NCBI GenBank assembly: GCA_963524305.1
Contig: CAURGH010000011.1
Coordinates: 10,228 to 74,227, forward strand
Source of the DNA: JABCPH02 sp963524305
GTDB lineage: Bacteria; Fusobacteriota; Fusobacteriia; Fusobacteriales; Leptotrichiaceae
Direction: 5' to 3'
DNA: 64,000 nucleotides
Shown: positions 17,661 through 24,141 of the stretch, one piece after another
Layout: each line of letters starts with the position of its first letter
Numbering within the stretch: the first letter of the stretch is position 1
The notes under the pieces: generated by a model
The model's input: only the letters and a program-made list of their open reading frames with translations
The model's database searches: none
Told to the model about the DNA's origin: nothing
Translations under genes and position numbers: made by a program

Positions 17661-17689
17661 ATTGTACTTTATAATTTATAAATTGTCAA
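17661..17689 (-). promoter_or_regulatory. Promoter of the small RNA/abiF unit
   Basis: On the minus strand TTGACA (complement of 17684-17689), a 17-bp spacer and TACAAT (complement of 17661-17666) make a near-consensus promoter. It points into the structured RNA and the Abi gene. Confidence 0.75.
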
Positions 17690-17756
17690 GTATTATTTTA
17701 AATTTTATTATAATAGCAAATCACTCTCCATTCTATCTATAAATATTTTTCAAGAT

Positions 17757-18635
17757 TTATTTATTGTAATTTCTATTATCAGTTTGCATCAAATAAAAGA
17801 AAAGATTTATAAATTCAGGATAATAGTCTTTAGATGTTTTAAACCAATCTTCAAAAAGAATAAAAGCTTTTCTAGTTTCAAAGATATCTTTTGATGTTGG
17901 ATATCCTATTACTAAATAATTATCTTTTATAATTCCATTTGAATAATATGGATTTTTTTCAAAATCTTTATTTTTATCGTATAATTTTTCAAGATTATCA
18001 GATAATACTTCCAGCTGTTTTTTTCGATTTTCATAAAAAGAAAAATCAATGATTTTGTTTTTTAGTGCATCATCAAATAATTCATTTGATTTGTTTTTTT
18101 CTTTGTTTTTTATATAAGCAAGTGCTAATTTATCTACTAGTATTTGATTTATATATTCTTTTTTTACATTTTCAAGTATATATATCCTGTGTTTTAGCGG
18201 TAACATACTAAAAATTGTATAAATATTTTCAGTTCCAAATTTATGCTCAGGTTTAAGAAAATATTTTACAAAAATATTTTCAACGATGTGAATAGCATTA
18301 TTAATGATTTTATTTAATTCATTATTTCCAACTTTTCCTGAAAAATGGGAACCATCACCACCAATTTTGAAAATATACCGAATGTTTGACGCAATATTTT
18401 TATCATATTTTTCTTCTATAATTTTAAGTTTTCTTTTCCAACTTAAATCAGAATAATTTTCATTTTCATTTTCATTTAAAAAAGGAGTAATTTCATCTCT
18501 TAGCAATAAATCAATTATTCCTTCAGTGTATTGCCTAACATTATTTGCTCTAATTTTATTTTTTTGGTTATTATCCATAAAAGTGTCAAAAACTTCTAAA
18601 AAATCTTCATTAATAGGCATTAATATCTCATTCAT
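17757..18635 (-). CDS. Unknown accessory protein, possible DUF4145/HEPN-like N-terminal domain
   Basis: A 292-residue soluble protein that I do not recognise with certainty. The N-terminal half (NVRQYTEGIIDLLLRDEI ... SNIRYIFKIGGDGSHFSGK, about residues 33-110) has the helical layout and the R...GxxxSH sequence seen in DUF4145-like domains that often accompany defence genes. The C-terminal half (LPLKHRIYILENVKKEYINQILVDKLALAYIKNKEKNKS) is helical and ends in a segment with YLVIGYPTSKDIFETRKAFILFEDW. It is encoded next to abiF in the lysogen-expressed arm, about 70 bp from the small-RNA promoter, with a good AAGGAG site. Two copies of a 26-bp palindrome lie upstream. Confidence 0.55.
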   Translation of the reverse strand: MNEILMPINEDFLEVFDTFMDNNQKNKIRANNVRQYTEGIIDLLLRDEITPFLNENENENYSDLSWKRKLKIIEEKYDKNIASNIRYIFKIGGDGSHFSGKVGNNELNKIINNAIHIVENIFVKYFLKPEHKFGTENIYTIFSMLPLKHRIYILENVKKEYINQILVDKLALAYIKNKEKNKSNELFDDALKNKIIDFSFYENRKKQLEVLSDNLEKLYDKNKDFEKNPYYSNGIIKDNYLVIGYPTSKDIFETRKAFILFEDWFKTSKDYYPEFINLFFYLMQTDNRNYNK

Positions 18636-18732
18636 ATTTTTCTCCTTTTTGTTTATAATCCTAATTTTATTTAAACCACTTTTATATATTAAATTTTTAT
18701 TACTTAGTTATTTCATAATTTTTTTCATTTTT

Positions 18733-18758
18733 TTACACAACTTTTTATAGTTTTGTAA
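18733..18758. repeat. 26-bp palindromic repeat, copy 1
   Basis: Arms TTACACAACT and AGTTTTGTAA flank TTTTAT (9 of 10 pairs match). The sequence is identical to copy 3 at 19771-19796. It lies between the Excalibur protein and the gene at 17757. Confidence 0.75.
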
Positions 18759-18774
18759 TTTTTTTTTCATTTTT

Positions 18775-18800
18775 TTACATGACTTTTTATAGTTTTGTAA
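18775..18800. repeat. 26-bp palindromic repeat, copy 2
   Basis: Arms TTACATGACT and AGTTTTGTAA around TTTTAT; it differs from copies 1 and 3 at two positions. It is 16 bp from copy 1 and ends just beyond the stop codon of the Excalibur protein gene. Confidence 0.75.
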
Positions 18801-18806
18801 TTTTAT

Positions 18807-19043
18807 TTATTTTGATTCACAGGCGATCCCGTCATTATCCCTGTCAAGATTTGGGCTGTATCCTGGTTCTCCTCTTTTCATATCAGAATACCCTGCAGCT
18901 TTTGCAGCCTTACAGCTTCTAAACTTAACAGTTGTTGAACTGCCAGAAGTCTTTTTAACTTTTTTCTTTACTGCTCCTGCCATAGGGAGTGATAGAATAA
19001 CACCTCCTAATAAAATTGCCAATAATACTTTTTTGTTTCTCAT
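18807..19043 (-). CDS. Small secreted Excalibur-domain protein
   Basis: A 78-residue protein with a signal peptide (MRNKKVLLAILLGGVILSLPMAGA) and a C-terminal Excalibur calcium-binding motif, RSCKAAKAAGYSDMKRGEPGYSPNLDRDNDGIACE, with the DxDxDGxxCE loop and the paired cysteine. Excalibur domains are extracellular calcium-binding modules, often beside nucleases or surface proteins; here no enzyme domain is attached. It is encoded in the lysogen-expressed arm and is a candidate lysogenic-conversion gene. A GGAGGA ribosome site lies before the ATG. Confidence 0.85.
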   Translation of the reverse strand: MRNKKVLLAILLGGVILSLPMAGAVKKKVKKTSGSSTTVKFRSCKAAKAAGYSDMKRGEPGYSPNLDRDNDGIACESK

Positions 19044-19105
19044 AAACTTTTCCTCCTGAAGTTTTATATTATTAACCTCAATTTTATTTCCCGCTATTAT
19101 TTATT

Positions 19106-19735
19106 TTATTTAATATAATCTTTTCCTTCAAAAATTAAATGATTGATTTTTTCCGTTTTGGCATCAAATTCGACGATAAATTTATTTCTTAGCATTGTTC
19201 CAAATGAATTTTGAGAATCAACATAACCTGTTACAGAAACAACTCCTCTAACTTTGCTAAAACCCCATTCAGAGAAAGGAGCAAATTTAGCAGTAGATGG
19301 AGATTTTAAAATTGATTTTATAGCTCCTTCTGCGGAAACTTTATAATTTACCTGTTCTTTTCCCGTTACAACCGAATCAGTAATTTTTCCTGTCACCTCT
19401 CCATTTTTTACATATTCAATGTTATCAAATTTCAAAGAAGAGACTTTTTTATCCTTGTCAACATGTATGATTATACCTGTGTTGGTAAAATCAGTTTTTG
19501 CTCTATAACCTTTTTGACCATTTTCATCTAATGATTCGTCTTTTTCCAGAGTATAATCTTTTACACCTGCCGAAGATAATGTATTCTCAATATTTTTACC
19601 GATGATTTCTTCGCTTTTATCCCCAAATATATTATTTAGTGTCCCAATAATAAAACATACAACTAAAAAAATAAACCACCATCGTTTATAAATAGGCTTT
19701 TTTGCCTTTGCTTTTCCAGTATCATTTTTTTCCAT
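19106..19735 (-). CDS. Membrane-anchored protein of unknown function
   Basis: A 209-residue protein with a basic N-terminus, one membrane helix (about residues 18-37, RWWFIFLVVCFIIGTLNNIFG) and an exported domain of about 170 residues. The C-terminal AIKSILKSPSTAKFAPFSEWGFSK and VTGYVDSQNSFGTMLRNKFIVEF resembles sequences annotated as hypothetical membrane proteins on Gram-positive phages and islands, but no function is known to me. It is co-directional with the Excalibur protein gene, 62 bp apart, and a palindromic repeat lies 36 bp upstream of its start. Confidence 0.7.
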   Translation of the reverse strand: MEKNDTGKAKAKKPIYKRWWFIFLVVCFIIGTLNNIFGDKSEEIIGKNIENTLSSAGVKDYTLEKDESLDENGQKGYRAKTDFTNTGIIIHVDKDKKVSSLKFDNIEYVKNGEVTGKITDSVVTGKEQVNYKVSAEGAIKSILKSPSTAKFAPFSEWGFSKVRGVVSVTGYVDSQNSFGTMLRNKFIVEFDAKTEKINHLIFEGKDYIK

Positions 19736-19770
19736 TGTTAAATCACACTCCTATTATCATAAAATTTTTT

Positions 19771-19796
19771 TACACAACTTTTTATAGTTTTGTAAT
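19771..19796. repeat. 26-bp palindromic repeat, copy 3
   Basis: Identical to copy 1 at 18733-18758. It lies 36 bp upstream of the membrane protein gene at 19106-19735. The surrounding 19743-19933 gap holds no other feature that I can support. Confidence 0.75.
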
Positions 19797-19933
19797 TTTA
19801 TTTAGATTTATTATCTCGAGATTCCTAAATCATAGTAGAGAACCATTTAATTAATAAAGCTCCAGCTGCATTAAGTATATGTAATTATAATATCTGTTTT
19901 ATTTTTTATAACATTGATTAAAATAATTCAATT

Positions 19934-20407
19934 TCATAAATCAAAATAACCTGATATATAATCTATAAAAGTTGTGAAAAAAGAATTATTTTCCATTTTT
20001 TGAATTGTTTCTATTTTAATTATATCTTCACAATAAACATTAAAATTAATAGCTGAATATTGATTTCCTAAAGTATAAATAACGAAATATTCATACATAC
20101 GCATTTCTTTTGTTCCTTGTTTTAAAATATTACTTCTACTCATAGGGACTCCTGTAGTTGTACTATGCTCATCATTATTAAAAGAAGCTCGAAATTGTCT
20201 TTTTCTATCTTCGGATTTTTCGCTATGAAAAACGAAATACAATAATTGATTATTTATATTTATTTTAAATACAGATTTAAAATACCATTCGTTATCAATG
20301 TGAACTAATAAATGTGTTTGAGGTCTATCATTAATAGAATTTAAATATCCCTCTATTGGTATTTCAAATACTTCAACGTTTGAATTTAATAATTTATGAT
20401 TAATCAT
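19934..20407 (-). CDS. Hypothetical prophage protein
   Basis: A 157-residue soluble protein with no motif that I recognise. It begins MINHKLLNSNVEVFEIPIEGYLNSIN and ends in a hydrophobic, aromatic stretch (FFTTFIDYISGYFDL). Composition suggests a compact alpha/beta fold. The start codon is supported by GAGGG about 10 nt upstream. It lies between immA and the membrane-protein/Excalibur pair in the leftward arm, with gaps of 102 and 198 bp, so it may be a separate cargo gene. Confidence 0.55.
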   Translation of the reverse strand: MINHKLLNSNVEVFEIPIEGYLNSINDRPQTHLLVHIDNEWYFKSVFKININNQLLYFVFHSEKSEDRKRQFRASFNNDEHSTTTGVPMSRSNILKQGTKEMRMYEYFVIYTLGNQYSAINFNVYCEDIIKIETIQKMENNSFFTTFIDYISGYFDL

Positions 20408-20509
20408 TATTATCCCTCTTCTTCTTTATTAAGTTTTTTTTAAGATATATTTTGAAAAATTACTAATATTATTTAAAAGTTTTATCTTACTTTCAAAAAA
20501 TTTTTGTTT

Positions 20510-20929
20510 TTACAAATATCTAGTCAAATCATTCAACATTTTTCTATTTTCATCATTTACCAAGTTATCTGGAATCAAGTTCCCGAATATTAGTGCCGCT
20601 GCGAAGTAATTTGCTTCATTTTCTAGTTTTTCTGTCCCAAACAGGTAGTTTTCTTTCATGAATACTACACTCTCAAAGTTCTGGAATGAATGTCCCAGTT
20701 CGTGTGAACAGATTATCCGCTTGGTCAGTTCATCGTGGCTTGAGTTGATTATGATACATTTTTCTTTGTTTACTTCGCAGTACATCCCAAAAAAGGATTT
20801 GAAGTTGTCTTCGCAAATGATTTTTATATTTAACAAATTGCACAGCTCAAACGGATCATTAGTTCCGTATTTTGCTATCAAGCCTATTGCAATTCTTTTA
20901 AACCTGTCCTTGCTCCTCAATCTACCCAC
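20510..20929 (-). CDS. immA: ImmA/IrrE-type metallopeptidase
   Basis: A 139-residue zinc protease-like protein with the HExxH motif in SHELGHSFQNFE (about residues 75-86) and a downstream ENEANYFAAALIFG that supplies the third ligand. In ICEBs1 and related phages such proteins cleave the cognate repressor and trigger induction. It starts with GTG at 20929, 7 nt after AAGGAG, and its start lies 4 bp after the stop of the repressor gene, the canonical ImmR/ImmA arrangement. The expected role is derepression of the prophage on DNA damage or another signal. Confidence 0.87.
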   Translation of the reverse strand: MGRLRSKDRFKRIAIGLIAKYGTNDPFELCNLLNIKIICEDNFKSFFGMYCEVNKEKCIIINSSHDELTKRIICSHELGHSFQNFESVVFMKENYLFGTEKLENEANYFAAALIFGNLIPDNLVNDENRKMLNDLTRYL

Positions 20930-20933
20930 TATG

Positions 20934-21380
20934 CTACTCCTTTTCTTTGTTTTTTCGCTGTTTTAGTAAAATATCTATAATCAAATTCTTGAAAACTGCC
21001 ATGTCGTGGTCATCATCTTCAATACCATTGAAAAATAAAAGTTTATTTGTCTGAGTCACTTTTTCAAATTCTGCAAGTTCTTCAGCTGTCAATACGCTTG
21101 TGTCAACAACTGGTGGTGCTTCAATTTTTGAGCTGTTTTCAGTCAAATTTAATGGTCTTCTATCATCAGTCAAACCTACCAAATAATTTAAATCAACATT
21201 AAAATATTTAGCATATGCAGCCACAAATTTGCTACTTGGTTCTGATAAATTATTTTCCCATCGAGACATCATACTTTTAGTGATATTTAATCCGAACTTG
21301 GAATTAAGTTTATCAGTAAGAGCGTCCATAGATAATTGTTTGTCTATTCGTAATTGTTTTAATTTATCTCCAGTATTCAT
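20934..21380 (-). CDS. CI-like XRE-family phage repressor
   Basis: A 148-residue protein with an N-terminal HTH (LKQLRIDKQLSMDALTDKLNSKFGLNITKSMMSRWENNLSEPSSK, residues 7-51) followed by FNVDLNYLVGLTDDR and an acidic C-terminal tail that would dimerise. There is no LexA-like Ser-Lys protease domain, consistent with cleavage by ImmA instead. It is transcribed leftwards from a promoter whose spacer contains an operator, so it should autoregulate and repress the divergent early promoter. It is the master repressor of lysogeny. Confidence 0.88.
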   Translation of the reverse strand: MNTGDKLKQLRIDKQLSMDALTDKLNSKFGLNITKSMMSRWENNLSEPSSKFVAAYAKYFNVDLNYLVGLTDDRRPLNLTENSSKIEAPPVVDTSVLTAEELAEFEKVTQTNKLLFFNGIEDDDHDMAVFKNLIIDILLKQRKNKEKE

Positions 21381-21418
21381 ATCTGTTTCCTTTCTATAAT
21401 GGATTTATTTTACAATAT

Positions 21419-21447
21419 ATTATACCCCATTTGTTCTAAAAAAACAA
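21419..21447 (-). promoter_or_regulatory. Leftward repressor promoter (PRM-like)
   Basis: On the minus strand TTGTTT (complement 21442-21447), 17 bp, TATAAT (complement 21419-21424). Operator 1 (21432-21449) covers the spacer and the -35 box. Confidence 0.75.
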
Positions 21448-21449
21448 CA
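21432..21449. promoter_or_regulatory. Repressor operator O1
   Basis: TGTTCTAAAAAAACAACA, an imperfect version of the TGTTC-N8-GAACA palindrome seen at O2 and O3. It overlaps the leftward promoter. Confidence 0.6.
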
Positions 21450-21475
21450 TTTTTTTAAAAAATAGAAAAAAGTTG

Positions 21476-21504
21476 TTGACAAAGGAACAAAAATATATTA
21501 TAAT
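21476..21504 (+). promoter_or_regulatory. Rightward early promoter (PR-like)
   Basis: TTGACA (21476-21481), exactly 17 bp, TATAAT (21499-21504): a fully consensus promoter driving the cro-like gene and the early operon. O2 lies at the transcription start region just downstream. Confidence 0.9.
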
Positions 21505-21509
21505 GGATT

Positions 21510-21527
21510 TGTTCCTAAAAAAGAACA
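21510..21527. promoter_or_regulatory. Repressor operator O2
   Basis: TGTTCCTAAAAAAGAACA, perfect 5-bp half-sites with an 8-bp A-rich spacer, directly after the early promoter -10 box. Confidence 0.75.
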
Positions 21528-21542
21528 GAAGGAGGTGACTTA

Positions 21543-21776
21543 ATGAGGAATATAAAATATTTAGAATTAAAAAAATTCTTTTTAAGCAAAAATATTAAAC
21601 AGTACGAAATTGCTGATTTATTAGGTATTGATAGGAGTACATTTAACAGTAAATTGAACTCAAATAGTGCAGATTTTACTTTATCAGAAGTTAGAATATT
21701 GTGCAAGAAGTTTAATTTAGATGCTAATAAGTATTTTTTATTTGACTTCTCTGTTCCTAATAAAGAACAAAATTAA
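21543..21776 (+). CDS. Cro-like HTH regulator
   Basis: A 77-residue DNA-binding protein with one HTH (LKKFFLSKNIKQYEIADLLGIDRSTFNSKLNS, about residues 8-39). It is the first gene of the rightward early operon, divergent from the repressor, the position of Cro. AAGGAGGTGA precedes the ATG by 7 nt. A third repressor operator lies within its last codons. Confidence 0.82.
   Translation: MRNIKYLELKKFFLSKNIKQYEIADLLGIDRSTFNSKLNSNSADFTLSEVRILCKKFNLDANKYFLFDFSVPNKEQN
21752..21769. promoter_or_regulatory. Intragenic repressor operator O3
   Basis: TGTTCCTAATAAAGAACA matches O2 at 17 of 18 bases and overlaps the codons for the last residues of the Cro-like protein. It is about 242 bp from O2, suitable for looping or a transcription roadblock. 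Confidence 0.7.
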
Positions 21777-21827
21777 AAAAGACGAGTATGACAAACATCT
21801 AAAAATTAGAGAAGAGGAGGTGATTGA

Positions 21828-22031
21828 GTGAAAAGAATTTTTAAATTAGGTTTGTTATTTTTAATAGGAATTTTGATTTACCTAAAAGAAGTAATAGCGA
21901 CATTACTGCTTTTAAAACTTACAAATTTTGAAACGGCTTTAATATTCAGTATATCTCTATTAACGAGTACAATTAATTTGAAACATAATAAAAATTTATT
22001 TTCTTTTGTTGATAAATACTTATCCTATTGA
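21828..22031 (+). CDS. Small membrane protein, early operon
   Basis: A 67-residue hydrophobic protein starting with GTG at 21828, 7 nt after GAGGAGG. Two membrane helices are visible (FKLGLLFLIGILIYLKEVIATLLLL and FETALIFSISLLTST). No family is recognised. It lies between the Cro-like gene and the antirepressor gene; small membrane proteins at this place sometimes act in superinfection exclusion, which is only a guess here. Confidence 0.6.
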   Translation: MKRIFKLGLLFLIGILIYLKEVIATLLLLKLTNFETALIFSISLLTSTINLKHNKNLFSFVDKYLSY

Positions 22032-22074
22032 AGTGCTGGATAAAATATTTTTTGGGTAGAGGGAGAGTGATCAA

Positions 22075-22827
22075 ATGTATGATTTAATAAAAGTACAAAC
22101 AAATGAAAATAACGAACAAGTGGTAAGCGGAAGAGACTTATACGAATTTTTGGAAGTGAAAACAAAATATGTTGATTGGATTGACAGAAAAATCCAAAAG
22201 TATGGATTCATTGAAAATAGGGACTTCGTTTTGGTTTCTCAAAAATGGGAAACCAATAATCCAAGAAATCCATACACAGAAGTTCAAGATCACATATTGA
22301 AATTATCAATGGCAAAAGAAGTTTCGATGACAGAGAACAACGAAAAAGGTAGACAAGCAAGACTTTATTTCATTCAATGCGAAGAAGCATGGAATAGTCC
22401 TGAAATGGTATTAAGCCGTGCTAATCAGTTAAGCAGTAGAATGATTGAAAATTATACGAAAAGAATATCTAATTTAGAATTTACAATTCAGCAGCAGGCA
22501 CCGAAAGTATTGTTTGCAGACGCAGTTGCTACATCTGATACAAGTATCTTAATAGGAGATTTGGCTAAACTGTTAAAGCAAAATGGAATTGATACAGGAC
22601 AAAGACGGTTATTTGAGCATTTGAGAACAAACGGCTACTTAATGAAGCAAGGAAGTAGTTATAATATGCCAACTCAAAGAGCTATGGAAATGAAACTGTT
22701 TGAAGTAAAAGAGAGAACTATAACTAATCCAGACGGAAGTGTCAGATTAACAAGAACTACTAAAGTAACAGGAAAAGGACAACAGTATTTTATAAATTTA
22801 TTTTTAAGAGTCTATAAAGGAGAGTAA
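22075..22827 (+). CDS. AntA/AntB-type phage antirepressor
   Basis: A 250-residue protein with an N-terminal AntA/AntB domain (VSGRDLYEFLEVKTKYVDWIDRKIQKYGFIENRDFVL, about residues 17-54) and a C-terminal ANT/KilA-C domain (LIGDLAKLLKQNGIDTGQRRLFEHLRTNGYLMKQGSSYNMPTQRAMEMKLFEVKERT, about residues 159-220). Antirepressors of this kind bind or titrate the CI-like repressor and favour lytic growth. It is the third gene rightwards from the early promoter. The ATG follows GGGAGAG. The assignment is firm; its partner repressor here is inferred. Confidence 0.92.
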   Translation: MYDLIKVQTNENNEQVVSGRDLYEFLEVKTKYVDWIDRKIQKYGFIENRDFVLVSQKWETNNPRNPYTEVQDHILKLSMAKEVSMTENNEKGRQARLYFIQCEEAWNSPEMVLSRANQLSSRMIENYTKRISNLEFTIQQQAPKVLFADAVATSDTSILIGDLAKLLKQNGIDTGQRRLFEHLRTNGYLMKQGSSYNMPTQRAMEMKLFEVKERTITNPDGSVRLTRTTKVTGKGQQYFINLFLRVYKGE

Positions 22828-22832
22828 TAACA

Positions 22833-23135
22833 ATGCAAACATTTGAGAAACACCTTTGGACAACAGAGGAAATACGTACGTTGAAAACATTAAGATTTGA
22901 ATTGGAGCTAACATATGACGAAATAAGTAAAGCGTTGAACAGAACTAAAATGAGTTGCTATGAAGCTGTTCGGAGAATATTAGCAAACGAAAGGGAAGAT
23001 CATAGAAGAGAAGTAGCACAAAGAGAAGGACTGGTTATAGAACTAGCAGAAAAAGGGATAAGAAGAATTGATATCGCTGAAAGATTAGGAATAAGGAAAC
23101 AGAGAGTATACTACATACTAAAAAAACACCGTTAA
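22833..23135 (+). CDS. Small double-HTH DNA-binding protein
   Basis: A 100-residue basic protein with two helix-turn-helix units: WTTEEIRTLKTLRFELELTYDEISKALNRTKMSCYEAVRRI (about residues 9-49), Myb/SANT-like, and IELAEKGIRRIDIAERLGIRKQRVYYILKKHR (about residues 68-100), resolvase-like. It starts 5 nt after the antirepressor stop with its own AAAGGAGAG. A role in early transcription or replication control is inferred from position only. Confidence 0.7.
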   Translation: MQTFEKHLWTTEEIRTLKTLRFELELTYDEISKALNRTKMSCYEAVRRILANEREDHRREVAQREGLVIELAEKGIRRIDIAERLGIRKQRVYYILKKHR

Positions 23136-23200
23136 GGGCTAAATAATAACAAACACCAAAAAAAATTAAGGGACGGCAATCCCGGAAAGGAAAAACTACT

Positions 23201-23470
23201 ATGGAAAATTTGGAATCTTGGATAAATAAACAAGCGTCAAAATTGCAATTATCAATTAAAGAAACAGCAGAATTTATTGGAAAAGGGCAACAATATGTAA
23301 GAATGGGCCTACAGACAAGAAGACTTAACTTTGGTTCAGCAGTTCAAACTAGAGAGCCAACCAGAACTAGACCTCGTGGAGCTTGGGATTATGACATACA
23401 AAGAATAAAAGTTGAGAGATATGTCGGTATGAGTTATAAGAAATTTTTGGAATTAAAATATGCAAATTAA
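23201..23470 (+). CDS. HTH-containing phage protein
   Basis: An 89-residue basic protein. SIKETAEFIGKGQQYVRMGLQTRRLNFGSAVQ (about residues 18-49) resembles the winged or excisionase-like HTH found in small early proteins of Firmicutes phages, with a basic Arg-rich middle (TREPTRTRPRGAWDYDI). Excisionase is a possibility but not shown. It has a weak AAAGGA ribosome site and is separated by 65 bp from the preceding gene. Confidence 0.6.
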   Translation: MENLESWINKQASKLQLSIKETAEFIGKGQQYVRMGLQTRRLNFGSAVQTREPTRTRPRGAWDYDIQRIKVERYVGMSYKKFLELKYAN

Positions 23471-23485
23471 TGGAGAGTGAATAAA

Positions 23486-23617
23486 ATGAGAGCTAATAAC
23501 TTTGATTATTTGAAAATGGTAAATGACAATAACGAGAAAGTAAAAAAAGAAATAGAATATAAAAAATTGAGTAACAAAATTAAGAGATTTATTAAAACGA
23601 TAAGGGGGAGAAAATGA
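23486..23617 (+). CDS. Small basic hypothetical protein (43 aa)
   Basis: ATG at 23486 follows TGGAGAGTGA, and the frame runs to TGA at 23615-23617. The product MRANNFDYLKMVNDNNEKVKK... is a lysine-rich helix. Its stop overlaps the next ATG (ATGA), a sign of coupling. No family recognised. Confidence 0.55.
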   Translation: MRANNFDYLKMVNDNNEKVKKEIEYKKLSNKIKRFIKTIRGRK

Positions 23618-23778
23618 TAAAAAATATAATAAAAGTAATTATATCAATTGCAATAACTTGTCTAGCTGTTAAGTATGCTAGATTAGAAAGAGGGAACAAC
23701 TTTATAGGCGGAGAAGTATTCACACCCCTATACTGTTGGGTATGTCTTTGGGGAATACCCAAATTATTAAAAAAATAG
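23614..23778 (+). CDS. Small membrane protein (54 aa)
   Basis: ATG at 23614 overlaps the previous stop (ATGA) and is preceded by AGGGGGAG. The product has an N-terminal hydrophobic helix (MIKNIIKVIISIAITCLAVKYA) and a Cys/Trp-rich C-terminus (LYCWVCLWGIPKLLKK). No family recognised. Confidence 0.6.
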   Translation: MIKNIIKVIISIAITCLAVKYARLERGNNFIGGEVFTPLYCWVCLWGIPKLLKK

Positions 23779-23786
23779 GAGGAATA

Positions 23787-24066
23787 ATGTTAGATATTGA
23801 AATCAGAAAAAAATGGGAATACAAAAATCTGGGTAGATTATTCAGGGCATGTGGATTTTTTGACAGTTAGAGTTATTAAAAATTATGATAGTTCTATTGA
23901 TCAGGAATATACAATATATAAAAGATTTATGAATTTGAATAATAAAAGATACTATAAATCTAATATAGAGGAATTAGATGAAGTTATAAAAATGTTAGAG
24001 TCGATTGAAACAAAAAAAGTCGATATTATAAATAATACCGACCAAATAATAAAATCTTCAGTTTAA
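23787..24066 (+). CDS. Hypothetical protein with an apparent +1 frame break near its start
   Basis: The main frame (about 23797-24066) encodes KSEKNGNTKIWVDYSGHVDFLTVRVIKNYD and onward, but its only start is a TTG 14 nt after AGGAGG. An ATG at 23787 with ideal spacing from AGGAGG (23777-23782) opens another frame that ends at 23870. The two frames meet at an A7 run (23807-23813): with six A residues the protein would read MLDIEIRKKNGNTKIWVDYSG. So the gene may use transcriptional slippage, start at TTG, or carry a one-base insertion. The product is about 90 residues with no recognised family. Confidence 0.5.
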
Positions 24067-24141
24067 CTTACATAATCTATTTTACATAATTTATTCAAAA
24101 CTGTCAAGATTTAAATTAAAAAAAGAAAGGATTTTATAAAA

